From NCBI GenBank assembly GCA_946480605.1, contig CAMLKW010000003.1:1-64000 (forward strand): a stretch of DNA of 64,000 nucleotides. The letters run 5' to 3'. The notes under the pieces were generated by a model. The model did not search any database. It saw only the letters and a program-made list of their open reading frames with translations, and was not told where the DNA came from. The stretch is from an uncultured Roseateles sp. (GTDB taxonomy: Bacteria > Pseudomonadota > Gammaproteobacteria > Burkholderiales > Burkholderiaceae). Each line of letters opens with the position of its first letter. Position 1 is the stretch's first letter. Of the stretch, positions 16,899 through 24,664 are shown in pieces. The position numbers were made by a program, and so were the translations under genes.

Positions 16899-19406
16899 TC
16901 AGCCGTCGAGCGCCACGCCGTCGCCCGGGGCCGGCAGCATCAGCGACAGCACCGCGCCGCCGCCCTCGCGGTTGGCGGCCCAGACGCGGCCGCCGTGGGC
17001 CTGGGCGATGCGGCGGCAGATGGCCAGGCCCAGCCCGGTGCCGCCGGCCGAGTCCCTGGTGGCGCTGGACTGCACGAAGGCCTCGAAGATGGTCTCCAGC
17101 TCGTCCGGCGGGATGCCCGGGCCGCGGTCGGACACGTCGACGCGCACGCTGCCGTCCGGGGCCAGCGTGGCCTGCAGCTCGATGAGGCCGCCCGTCGGCG
17201 AGAAGCGGATGGCGTTGGCCAGCAGGTTGCGCAGCAGTTGCTGCAGGCGGCGGCGGTCGGCCTGCACCGGCAGCTCGGCGTCGCCCAGCGTGGTGCGCAG
17301 CTGCTGATCGCGTGCCGCCAGCAGCGGGGCCAGCTCGCGGCCGAGCTCGGCGGCCAGCGGTCGCAGGTCCAGCCGCTCGGGCTGCATGGGCTCCACGCCG
17401 CGCTCGATCTTGCTGAGGTCCAGCAGGTCGTTGACGAGGCTGAGCATGCGCTGGCCGGCCTCGTGCACGTCGGCGAACAGCTCGGCCAGCCGGGGCTGCT
17501 CGCGCGTGCGCCGTGCGCCGATGGCCGAGAAGCCCAGGATGGACTGCAGCGGCGTGCGCAGCTCATGGCTGACGTTGGCGATGAAGTCGGACTTGGCGCG
17601 CGAGGCCTGCAGCGCCGCATCGCGCGCGGCGCGCGTGGCGCGCTCGGCCTCGCGGAAGTCGCTGATGTCCATGAGGCAGGCGACGATGCCCATGGGCCGG
17701 CCGTGCGCGTCGTCGAAGGTGGACTTGCTGACGAAGAGGTCGCGGCGGCGCCCGTCGCTGCCATGCCAGACGATCTCGTAGCTCATCTCGCCGCCGCGCG
17801 CCAGCAGCTCGGCGTCGCGGGCGTCGTGCAGCGCGGCCTCGTCGGGGCGCAGGTAGTCGGCGGCGCGGCGGCCCAGCACGTCGTTGCGGCGCCGGCCGGT
17901 GAACTGCTCCCAGGCGCGGTTGACGTCCAGGTAGCGGTTGTCGTCGTCCAGCACCGAGGTGGGCAGCGGGCTGCTGGCCAGCAGCGAGCGCGCCAGGCCC
18001 AGCTGGCCGCGCAGCTCGGCCTGGGCGCGCACCAGGCTGCTGACGTCGGCGGCGCTGCCCACCCATTCCAGCTCGTCGGGGCGGCGCCGCAGCGGCACCA
18101 GGTGGATCTCGAAGCTGCGCGCCTGGCCGTCGGGCGCGATCCAGTCGGCGCGCAGCTGGCGGGGCCGCAGGTCGTCGTCGGCGCAGGCGTCGAACAGCGC
18201 CGTGACGGCCGGCGAGCCGCCGAACAGCTCGCTCAGCGGCCGGCCCAGCACCTGGCCCAAGGCCTGACCGCTGAGGCGGGCGTAGCCCTCGTTGATGAAG
18301 GTCAGGCGGCCGGCGGCGTCGGTGCGGAACAGCAGGTCCTGCACGCTGCCGAAGATGGCGCTGAGCTCGCGCTCGCGCTCCACGATGCGGCGCTGCGCGT
18401 CGTCCAGCGCCAGCTGCGAGCGCTCGCGGGCGCGCAGCGCCGCGGCGCCGACGATGGACAGCCCCATCAGCGCCGCCGCGATGACCAGCGCCGGCAGGCC
18501 CTGGTCGCGCACCGTCACCAGCCACTGGTCGCGCAGGGACTGCTGCGGCAGCTCCAGCACGACGGCCAGCGGGCGCCCGCGCAGCGCGCGGTAGGCCACC
18601 AGCTGCGGCGCGGCGCGCAGGCCCGCGCCACGCCAGCGGCCATGCTCGCTGCCGGCACGGATGCTGGCCAGCGGCGCGCCGGGCAGCAGCAGCCGGGCCT
18701 GGCGCTCGCCGGGCAGCACCTCGGCGGCCTGCGTGGCGGCCAGCACGCGGCCGTCCAGGTCCAGCAGCGCGGCGGCGGCCTGCTCGTCGCGCAGCGTCAT
18801 CTGCTGGAAGTTGGCCAGTGCATCGGAGTTCAGCAGCGCCACCAGCAGCGCGTTGCGCTCGCCGTGCGGGCCGGGCAGGCGCAGCGCGCGCAGCAGCGGG
18901 ATGAAGCCCACGCCCGGCGGCGCGGCGTCGTCGGCCGGGGCGCTGCCGGCCAGGCTGGCCAGGCTGCGGCCGGCGACGAAGCCGCCGATGGCGTCGCGTC
19001 CCGGGTCCGGCCAGGGGCCGAGCGCCTCCAGCCGGGTGTGTACGTCGCGGTCGGTGGGGTCGGCCGCGGCCAGCACGCGGCCCTGGTCGTCCAGCAGCGC
19101 GACGCCGCGCAGAAAGCTCAGGCTCGCCTGGGTCTGGCCCAGCAGCGCCTGCAGCACCTCGGGCGGCGCGCCGCGCGCGGCCACGTCGGCCAGGCCTACC
19201 AGGGCGACGAGGCCGGCATCGAGGCTGCGGCTGGCATGGTCTTCCAGCACCCGCACCATCAGGGCCTGGCGGTTGGACGCCTCCAGCTGCAGCTCGCGCT
19301 CCTCGCGCCACAGGCCGTAGCCGGCGCCGGCCAGCACGGTGGCGGCCAGCAAGGCGCCGGCGCCGGCCGTGATGGTGCTCGGGCGCCAGCGGCTGCGCGG
19401 CTGCAT
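16899..19406 (-). CDS. PAS-domain sensor histidine kinase, phosphorelay hub
   Basis: 835 residues. A membrane helix (14-34) is followed by a ~260-residue periplasmic sensor and a second helix (about 305-325). Two PAS domains follow (about 355-470 and 480-590: LLFRTDAAGRLTFINEG, TSVLDDDNRYLDVNRAW). The HisKA domain has FIANVSHELRTPLQ with H614, and HATPase_c has NLLANAIRFS, DRGPGIP and GGTGLGLAIC. It carries no receiver, so phosphate must pass to separate proteins. The start ATG overlaps the stop of the solute-binding protein gene, suggesting that the binding protein is its periplasmic sensory partner. The divergent cluster at 20906-22818 provides REC-HTH, REC-Hpt and single-REC proteins as likely phosphoacceptors. 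Confidence 0.93.
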   Translation of the reverse strand: MQPRSRWRPSTITAGAGALLAATVLAGAGYGLWREERELQLEASNRQALMVRVLEDHASRSLDAGLVALVGLADVAARGAPPEVLQALLGQTQASLSFLRGVALLDDQGRVLAAADPTDRDVHTRLEALGPWPDPGRDAIGGFVAGRSLASLAGSAPADDAAPPGVGFIPLLRALRLPGPHGERNALLVALLNSDALANFQQMTLRDEQAAAALLDLDGRVLAATQAAEVLPGERQARLLLPGAPLASIRAGSEHGRWRGAGLRAAPQLVAYRALRGRPLAVVLELPQQSLRDQWLVTVRDQGLPALVIAAALMGLSIVGAAALRARERSQLALDDAQRRIVERERELSAIFGSVQDLLFRTDAAGRLTFINEGYARLSGQALGQVLGRPLSELFGGSPAVTALFDACADDDLRPRQLRADWIAPDGQARSFEIHLVPLRRRPDELEWVGSAADVSSLVRAQAELRGQLGLARSLLASSPLPTSVLDDDNRYLDVNRAWEQFTGRRRNDVLGRRAADYLRPDEAALHDARDAELLARGGEMSYEIVWHGSDGRRRDLFVSKSTFDDAHGRPMGIVACLMDISDFREAERATRAARDAALQASRAKSDFIANVSHELRTPLQSILGFSAIGARRTREQPRLAELFADVHEAGQRMLSLVNDLLDLSKIERGVEPMQPERLDLRPLAAELGRELAPLLAARDQQLRTTLGDAELPVQADRRRLQQLLRNLLANAIRFSPTGGLIELQATLAPDGSVRVDVSDRGPGIPPDELETIFEAFVQSSATRDSAGGTGLGLAICRRIAQAHGGRVWAANREGGGAVLSLMLPAPGDGVALDG

Positions 19407-20200
19407 CAACGGCTGCGCACGATGGCGCCGAGGCCGTGGCGTTCGGCCGCGGCGCGCAGCCGGCCGTCGCGCTGGATGCGGTCGACGAAGTCGTTCACCG
19501 CCTGCAGCCAGGCGTTGTCGCCGGGGCGCACCGCATAGGCGTAGGGCAGCACGTGGAACGGCGCCGTCGGCGCGACCAGCCGCGCCCAGTCGGCGTTGTC
19601 CAGCAGTCGGCGGCTGTAGGGATAGTCGGTCATGAAGGCATCCACGCGGCCGGCCTCCAGCTCGCGCTCGCGCGTGTCGGGAGGGCGCACCACCACCAGC
19701 GTGGCGCGCTTCAGCGCCGCAGCCATCACCGGCTCCATGAAGGTGCCGGCCTGCACGGCGATGCGCACGCCGGGCTTGTCCAGGTCGGCCCAGGCCCGCA
19801 CCACGCGGCTGCTGCGCGTGGTCACTGCATAGATGTCGCTCTCCAGGTAGGCGCGGCTGAAGCGCAGCTGGCGCTTGCGCTGCTCGGTCACGCCGACGGC
19901 GAACATGGCCACGTCGCAGCGGTCCTGCAGCAGGTCGTCCACCAGCGTGGCGAACGACGAGTCCACGTAGCGCGGCTTCACGCCCAGGTCGGCGGCGAAG
20001 GCGGCGGAGAGGTCGATGTCGATGCCCGACAGCTGGCCCGTGCGCGGGTTGCGCAGCGAGACGCCGTAGTAGTCCGGCCAGACGCACACGCGCAGCTCGC
20101 CGCTGCCGCGCAAGCGCTCGGCAATGGCGGGCGGCGTGTCGGCCGCCAGCGCGGCGGCGCCGATGCACAGCGCGACGGCGGCGGCCAGCGGCCGCCTCAC
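19406..20200 (-). CDS. Periplasmic solute-binding protein, family 3, likely kinase ligand sensor
   Basis: 264 residues. A signal peptide (about 1-19, ALA-ADT) is followed by a type II amino-acid-type binding fold: ELRVCVWPDYYGVS, GIDIDLSAAFAADLG, VDDLLQDRCDVAMFAVGVTEQRKRQL, RIAVQAGTF and DAFMTDYPYS. No transporter genes are near, so import is unlikely. The gene is wedged between a degenerate HD-GYP gene and a histidine kinase with 4-bp overlaps on both sides; the start is a GTG inside the HD gene's stop region (GTGA). Established parallels exist for binding proteins that present ligand to a sensor kinase; applying this here is inference. Confidence 0.9.
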   Translation of the reverse strand: MRRPLAAAVALCIGAAALAADTPPAIAERLRGSGELRVCVWPDYYGVSLRNPRTGQLSGIDIDLSAAFAADLGVKPRYVDSSFATLVDDLLQDRCDVAMFAVGVTEQRKRQLRFSRAYLESDIYAVTTRSSRVVRAWADLDKPGVRIAVQAGTFMEPVMAAALKRATLVVVRPPDTRERELEAGRVDAFMTDYPYSRRLLDNADWARLVAPTAPFHVLPYAYAVRPGDNAWLQAVNDFVDRIQRDGRLRAAAERHGLGAIVRSR

Positions 20201-20817
20201 GCGGCGCCTCCGGACTGCGCCGCGTCGACGCGGTCGCGCAGCGCGATCAGCGCCGGCGCATGGGCCAGGAAGACCGCGACGATCTCGGGGTCGAAGGCGC
20301 TGCCGGCCTGCTCGGCCAGCATGGCCAGCGCACGGTCGTCCGCGCGCGCCGGGCGGAAGCGGCGGCGTTGGGTCAGCGCGTCGAAATGGTCCACGACCGC
20401 GACGATACGCGCAGACAGCGGGATGGTGTCGCCCTTCAGGCCCTGCGGGTAACCGTTGCCGTCCCAGCGCTCGCGGTGGTTCAGCGCGATCTCGGCCGCC
20501 AGCACGAACAGCGGCAGGCGCGAGACGCCCAGCAGCGCGGCGCCGCGGCGGCGTTCCTCGGCGGCGCTCAGCGGCCAGGGCGGCTGCAGCGCGGCGCCCG
20601 CGGGGGCGGATTCGCCGGTGTCGTGCAGTGGCGCGGCCAGGCGCAACAACTGGGCGGCGTCGGCGTCCAGCCCGAGGTGCAGGCCCAGCGCCTCCGCCAG
20701 ATGCCCGATGCGCACGCGGTGGGCGCGCGCCTCCTGGTCCGAACCAGCGGGCGGGCCGTTCGGGCCCGGCAGCGGCGGCGGAGCGGGCAGGGAGGGGGGA
20801 GTGGCGGTGGAAGACAT
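20197..20817 (-). CDS. Degenerate HD-GYP-type phosphohydrolase domain protein
   Basis: 206 residues: a Pro-rich N-terminus (1-25) then an HD-GYP-like domain. Landmarks are LHDTGE (64-69, normally HDIGK), HRERWDGNGYPQGL (114-127, normally HHExxDGxGYPxGL) and ARIVAVVDHFDAL (136-148). Relative to active c-di-GMP phosphodiesterases the lysine of HDxGK is Glu69, the second histidine of HHE is Arg115, and the mid-domain E...H...G motif reads EERRRG without histidine. The segment between HD and HHE is also shortened. Catalysis is therefore doubtful and a nucleotide-binding or regulatory role is plausible. It is the first gene of an operon with the binding protein and PAS kinase. Confidence 0.85.
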   Translation of the reverse strand: MSSTATPPSLPAPPPLPGPNGPPAGSDQEARAHRVRIGHLAEALGLHLGLDADAAQLLRLAAPLHDTGESAPAGAALQPPWPLSAAEERRRGAALLGVSRLPLFVLAAEIALNHRERWDGNGYPQGLKGDTIPLSARIVAVVDHFDALTQRRRFRPARADDRALAMLAEQAGSAFDPEIVAVFLAHAPALIALRDRVDAAQSGGAA

Positions 20818-20875
20818 GCTGGGCTCCGGCGTCTTGCCCGAATTATCGACAGGATCATTTCTATCAAATCAGCCA

Positions 20876-20904
20876 AATTCGGCAAGCCCCCATGAATTCG
20901 GCAA
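20876..20904 (+). promoter_or_regulatory. Direct repeat of a 10-bp element just before the REC-HTH start
   Basis: AATTCGGCAA occurs at 20876-20885 and again at 20895-20904, with a period of 19 bp. The second copy ends one base before the ATG of the REC-HTH gene. The surrounding 60 bp are unusually AT-rich for this genome. A dimeric regulator bound here would block translation or transcription of its own gene, so autoregulation by the xis/MerR-like HTH is an inference worth testing. No confident -35/-10 pair was assigned in this 88-bp divergent spacer. Confidence 0.45.
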
Positions 20905-20905
20905 A

Positions 20906-21517
20906 ATGTCGCGCGTGAAACCCACCCCGTCCGCGCCCGACACCTGCTCCACCACCGAGGCCGCCCAGCAGCTGGGCATGGCCGTGCGCTCGGTGCAGCT
21001 GATGGTGGACCGCGGCGAGCTGCAGGCCTGGAAGACGCCCGGCGGCCATCGCCGCATCCTGCGTGCTTCGATCGACGAGTGGCTGCGGGCCCGCGGCGGC
21101 GCGGAGCCGGCGGCGCAGGCCGCGGCCGGGCCTGGCGGGCGACCGCTGACGCTGTTGCTCATCGAGGACTCGGTGCACTTCCAGAACCTCATCGGCCTGG
21201 TCGTCAAGCGCGAGCTGCCCGACGCCGACCTGCACATCGCGTCGGACGGCATCGCCGGCCTGGCGCTGGCAGGGCGGCTGGAGCCCGACGTGCTGCTCAT
21301 CGACATCCTGCTGCCCGGCATCGACGGCGCGGCGCTGATCACCAGCCTGCGTTCGCACCCGCAGTTCGCGGCCAGCCGGCTCATCGTCGTGACGGCGCTG
21401 GACGAGGCCCAGCGCGAGCCCTACCGCTTCGCGCTGGAAGGCGTGCCGGTGGTGCACAAGGCGGCGCTGGTCACCGCGCTGCCGCCTTTGCTGGCGCAGG
21501 CAACGGCGGCCGCCTGA
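20906..21517 (+). CDS. Excisionase/MerR-type HTH fused to a C-terminal receiver domain
   Basis: 203 residues with the domain order reversed from ordinary response regulators. Residues 14-62 form an excisionase-family winged HTH (STTEAAQQLGMAVRSVQLMVDRGEL, TPGGHRRI). A short Ala-rich linker leads to a receiver (82-198) with E87-D88, phosphoacceptor D133 (VLLIDILLPG), T163 and K185. It is the likely DNA-binding output of the neighbouring PAS kinase. The start is set by the first ATG in this frame at the HTH; the frame is open far upstream only because of codon bias. The gene is divergent from the HD/SBP/kinase operon with an 88-bp spacer and is followed 18 bp later by the REC-Hpt gene. Confidence 0.9.
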   Translation: MSRVKPTPSAPDTCSTTEAAQQLGMAVRSVQLMVDRGELQAWKTPGGHRRILRASIDEWLRARGGAEPAAQAAAGPGGRPLTLLLIEDSVHFQNLIGLVVKRELPDADLHIASDGIAGLALAGRLEPDVLLIDILLPGIDGAALITSLRSHPQFAASRLIVVTALDEAQREPYRFALEGVPVVHKAALVTALPPLLAQATAAA

Positions 21518-21535
21518 GCGGCGCTGCACGCAGCC

Positions 21536-22267
21536 ATGCCCGCACGCTTGCTGCTCATCGAGGACGACGCCGCCATCGCGCGCTTCGTCGAACTGGCGCT
21601 GGAAGAGCTGCCCGACCACGACCCCCAGGCGCCCGCGGTGGAGTTCCGCCTGGTGCGCAGCCTGGCCACCGCGCGCGAGGCGCTGGCGGCGGGCGGCTGG
21701 TCGCTGGTCATCAGCGACCTGATGCTGCCCGACGGCTCGGCCGAGCTGCTGCTGGCCGAGGGCCATGCGCGTGGGCCCGGCGCGCCGCACTGGGTGGTGT
21801 TCAGCGCCGGCGTGCACGACGACAGCGGCCCGATGCTGGCCGCCCAGGGCGTGGCCTGCACCTTGCGCAAGCCGGTGCCGCTGGAGGAGCTGCTGGGCAC
21901 CGTCGCAGGCCTGCTGCGGCGCGGTGTGGTGCCGCCGTCGGGCGTCGCGGCCGGCCCGGCGGGTGACCCGGTGCAAAGCCATTTCGGCGGCGACCAGGCG
22001 CTGTACGACAGCTTCCGCGCGGGCTGCATCGAGCGTTTCGGCGCCGACCTGACCCAGGGCGACGTCGCCGTCGCCGCCGGCGACGCCACCGCGCTGCTGC
22101 CTGTGGTGCATGGGCTGAAGGCGGTGCTGGAGCTCATCGGCCAGCCCGGCATGGCCGCCCTGGCGCGAACGCTGGAGGCCGCCGCGGACCGGGGCGAGGT
22201 GGCGGCGTCGGCCTGGGACGAGCTGGCCCGCGGCCTGGTCGAGCTGGGAGTGCGCCGCGGCGCCTGA
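21536..22267 (+). CDS. Receiver-Hpt phosphotransfer protein
   Basis: 243 residues. The receiver (1-125) has E9-D10-D11, phosphoacceptor D61 (LVISDLMLPDG), Ser90 at the usual Thr/Ser position and K112. After a linker, residues about 146-235 form a helical bundle with VVHGLKAVLELIG, matching the H-x-LK-(G/A) core of Hpt domains; H192 is the candidate phosphohistidine. Such REC-Hpt proteins relay phosphate from a kinase to a final receiver. This supplies the Hpt step absent from the PAS kinase at 16899-19406. It lies between REC-HTH and single-REC genes on the same strand. Confidence 0.85.
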   Translation: MPARLLLIEDDAAIARFVELALEELPDHDPQAPAVEFRLVRSLATAREALAAGGWSLVISDLMLPDGSAELLLAEGHARGPGAPHWVVFSAGVHDDSGPMLAAQGVACTLRKPVPLEELLGTVAGLLRRGVVPPSGVAAGPAGDPVQSHFGGDQALYDSFRAGCIERFGADLTQGDVAVAAGDATALLPVVHGLKAVLELIGQPGMAALARTLEAAADRGEVAASAWDELARGLVELGVRRGA

Positions 22268-22329
22268 GTCGCACAAATCGGCATGTTTGACGTATAACCC
22301 CCGGGTTGAGGGCGTTCCTGTCGCTGTGT

Positions 22330-22348
22330 TTATCAATAAATTTGATAA
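22330..22348. promoter_or_regulatory. AT-rich inverted repeat upstream of the single-REC gene
   Basis: TTATCAA, five bases, TTGATAA form a perfect 7-bp inverted repeat in the 176-bp spacer before the single-domain receiver gene. The AT content contrasts sharply with the flanks. A related TATCAAA half-site occurs at 20862-20868 in the other regulatory spacer of this cluster. It may be an operator or part of the promoter. The shared motif is short, so a chance match cannot be excluded. Confidence 0.4.
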
Positions 22349-22375
22349 TCACTGTAGAATTCAAGGAATGCCGTC

Positions 22376-22447
22376 ATGAATTGCCTCGCCACATCCCCGC
22401 CCGCCTGCGGCGCCACCGGCCTTGCCAGGCTTGAGGTGTCGCGATGA
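22376..22447 (+). CDS. Possible 23-residue leader peptide before the single-REC gene
   Basis: A short frame opens with ATG at 22376, preceded by AGGA at suitable spacing, and encodes MNCLATSPPACGATGLARLEVSR. Its TGA at 22445 overlaps the ATG of the receiver gene (ATGA). The receiver gene has a poorer ribosome site of its own, so translational coupling through this leader is plausible. The peptide has no recognisable function. The frame is short enough to be chance. Confidence 0.3.
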   Translation: MNCLATSPPACGATGLARLEVSR

Positions 22448-22818
22448 CGGTGCGCGTGGTGCTCTACGTCGAGGACGATCCGGTCAGCGCGATGCTGATG
22501 CAGGGCATCCTGGAGCTGCGGCCGGGCTACCAACTGCGGGTGGCGCGCAGTGGCGCCGAGGCCCGCGCCTGCGTGGGTGCGGGTCGCGTGGACCTGCTGC
22601 TGTGCGACCGGCACCTGCCCGACCGGGCCGGCGACCAACTGCTGGCCGAGCTGCGTGCGGCCGGCCTGCCCGCGGCGGTGCCGGCGTTGCTGGTCACGGC
22701 CGAGACCGACTACGTGGCCGCCGAGCTGTCCCGCCGCGGCGGCTTCGACGGTTTCTGGACCAAGCCGCTGGACGTGGCCGCCACGCTGCGCAGTCTGGAG
22801 CGCTGGATGGGTGGGTGA
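22444..22818 (+). CDS. Single-domain response regulator
   Basis: 124 residues, only a CheY-like receiver: E10-D11-D12, phosphoacceptor D55 (LLLCDRHLPD), T85 and K107 (FWTKPLD). No output domain is present. It is probably a phosphate sink, an intermediate in the relay with the REC-Hpt protein, or an adaptor that binds a partner when phosphorylated. It is the last gene of the divergent signalling cluster and is followed by a 329-bp spacer rich in repeats. Confidence 0.92.
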   Translation: MTVRVVLYVEDDPVSAMLMQGILELRPGYQLRVARSGAEARACVGAGRVDLLLCDRHLPDRAGDQLLAELRAAGLPAAVPALLVTAETDYVAAELSRRGGFDGFWTKPLDVAATLRSLERWMGG

Positions 22819-22913
22819 GTGAGCCCCTCGCCCGGCCTCGCCCTGCTGAACGCAGGCGACGCCGGTCGGTCTTGCAGACCGCGCAGGCGACAGAGCGCCT
22901 GCTCTTCGCCAGG

Positions 22914-22940
22914 CACAGACAGTCCTCAGGACTGTCTGTG
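22914..22940. repeat. 27-bp near-perfect palindrome (possible terminator)
   Basis: CACAGACAGTCCT, a central C, and AGGACTGTCTGTG give two 13-bp perfectly complementary arms. As RNA it would fold to a long hairpin with a short loop. No T-tract follows on the plus strand, so it is not a classical Rho-independent terminator, but it sits 95 bp after the last gene of the signalling cluster. Two smaller hairpins, GGTCT-TGC-AGACC and CAGGCG-6-CGCCTG, lie just upstream between about 22876 and 22905. Confidence 0.7.
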
Positions 22941-22948
22941 TCCGGGCT

Positions 22949-23031
22949 CAGCCCCCGAGGGGACGGCGATGCTCGCGGCATTGAGCCGCTCGCACATCGC
23001 CTGTGCGGGCCGGCTTGGGGGCGGCCCGGCG
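22949..23031. repeat. REP-like intergenic element, copy 1
   Basis: CAGCCCCCGAGGGG (22949-22962) and CTTGGGGGCGGCCCGGCG (23014-23031) bracket a GC-rich stretch. The same pair of motifs in the same order occurs at 50651-50686. I recognise this as a dispersed intergenic repeat common in Comamonadaceae and related Burkholderiales; the comparison is from memory. The remainder of this spacer up to 23147 shows no gene. Confidence 0.6.
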
Positions 23032-23147
23032 CTCGGCACGGAACTCAACACCGCTGGGCCGCTGACACAAATCTTTGCGCTCGGGCCACATGCCCTTGCG
23101 CAGATAGAGGGATGCTCCGGTCCAAAGACGGACACCGGAGACGCCCG

Positions 23148-24656
23148 ATGAAAAACCGCCGCTTCGTGCTGGGCAGCGCCACCGCGCTGGCCGGCCTGGC
23201 GCTGACCCGCCACGGCCAGGCCGTGGCGCCCGCCGCCGCCCCGCCGCTGAGCGCCGACGAGCGCGCGCTGCATGCGCTGAACCGCCTGGGCTATGGCCCA
23301 CGCCCGGCCGATGCCGCCGCCATCGCGGAGCAGGGCGCCGAGCGCTGGCTGGCGCGCTTTCTGGATGAGCAACTGCAGCCGCGCCGCCTGCCGCAGCCCG
23401 AGGCGCTGAGCGCGCGCCTGGCGGGCCTGGAGGTGTTGACGCTGAGCCAGGGCGAGCTGCTGGCCCGCTACCGCGAGGCGGTGCGCGCGGCCCGCGAGGC
23501 GCGGCGCGAGCAGGCCAAGGGCGAGACGCCCAGTGCCGACGCGCTGAACGCCGTGCGCGAGAAGGTGCGGCCGCTGGTGCTGCAGGCCGGCACCGCGCGG
23601 CTGGCGCGGGCGCTGCAGAGCCCGGCGCAGCTGGAGGAGGTGCTGACCGAGTTCTGGTTCAACCACTTCAACGTGTTCGCCGGCAAGAACGCGGTGGGTG
23701 TGCTGGTAGCCGACTACGAGCAGAACGCGATACGGCCGCATGTGCTGGGGCGCTTCCGCGACATGCTGGGGGCCACGGCCAGGCATCCGGCCATGCTGAT
23801 CTACCTGGACAACGCGCAGAGCGTGGCGCCGGCCGCGGCGCGGCCGGGTGCGGCCCGCCGCGCCGGCCTGAACGAGAACTACGCGCGCGAGTTGATGGAG
23901 CTGCACACGCTGGGCGTGGACGGCGGCTACACGCAGCGCGACGTGACCGAGCTGGCGCGCATGCTGACCGGCTGGGGCGTCGATGCACGCGCCGGCAAGG
24001 GCGACGCGTTCGAGTTCGACGCGCGCCGCCACGACCGCGGTGCCAAGACCTGGCTGGGCCAGAGCATCACGCCCGCCGGCCGGGCCGAGGGCGAGCGCGC
24101 GCTGGACCTGCTGGCCGCGCACCCGTCCACGGCGCGGCACCTGGCGTACAAGTTCGCGCAGGCCTTCGTCGCGGACCAGCCGCCGCCGGCGCTGGTGGCG
24201 CGGCTTGCCGATAGCTTCAAGGCCAGCGGCGGCGACCTGCGCGAGCTGACGCGCACGCTGATCCAGTCCGACGAGTTCTGGAGCCGCGAGGCCTACCAGG
24301 CCAAGTTCAAGACGCCCTACCAGTACCTGGTGTCCAGCCTGCGGGCGCTGGACCTGGCCGCGACCCAGCCGCAGCCCTTGCTGCAGGCGCTGCAGCAGGC
24401 CGGCCAGCCGCTGTATGGCGCACAGACGCCCGACGGCTACAAGAACGTTGCCGCCGCCTGGCGCAACCCCGAGGCGCTGACGCAGCGCGTGCAGTTGGCG
24501 ACCACATTGGGCCAGCGCAGCGGCGTCAGCGCCGAGCGGCTGGGTAGCACGCTGGGCGCCTCCGTCAGCGATACGACGCGCCGTGCGCTGGCGAGCGAGC
24601 CCACCGGCCAGCAGGTCGCGCTGCTGCTGGCCTCCCCCGACTTCATGAAGCGATAG
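23148..24656 (+). CDS. DUF1800 family protein
   Basis: 502 residues. The N-terminus NRRFVLGSATALAGLALT resembles a Tat signal with twin arginines. Family features include LNRLGYGPRPAD near 45, FWFNHFNVF (about 166-174), NENYARELMELHTLGVDGGYTQRDVTELARMLTGW and an LLASPDFM-type C-terminus. DUF1800 proteins are exported and almost always paired with a DUF1501 protein; their biochemical role is unknown. A GGAG ribosome site lies 7 nt ahead of the ATG at 23148. The partner gene begins 8 bp downstream. Confidence 0.92.
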   Translation: MKNRRFVLGSATALAGLALTRHGQAVAPAAAPPLSADERALHALNRLGYGPRPADAAAIAEQGAERWLARFLDEQLQPRRLPQPEALSARLAGLEVLTLSQGELLARYREAVRAAREARREQAKGETPSADALNAVREKVRPLVLQAGTARLARALQSPAQLEEVLTEFWFNHFNVFAGKNAVGVLVADYEQNAIRPHVLGRFRDMLGATARHPAMLIYLDNAQSVAPAAARPGAARRAGLNENYARELMELHTLGVDGGYTQRDVTELARMLTGWGVDARAGKGDAFEFDARRHDRGAKTWLGQSITPAGRAEGERALDLLAAHPSTARHLAYKFAQAFVADQPPPALVARLADSFKASGGDLRELTRTLIQSDEFWSREAYQAKFKTPYQYLVSSLRALDLAATQPQPLLQALQQAGQPLYGAQTPDGYKNVAAAWRNPEALTQRVQLATTLGQRSGVSAERLGSTLGASVSDTTRRALASEPTGQQVALLLASPDFMKR

Positions 24657-24664
24657 GACCTGCC

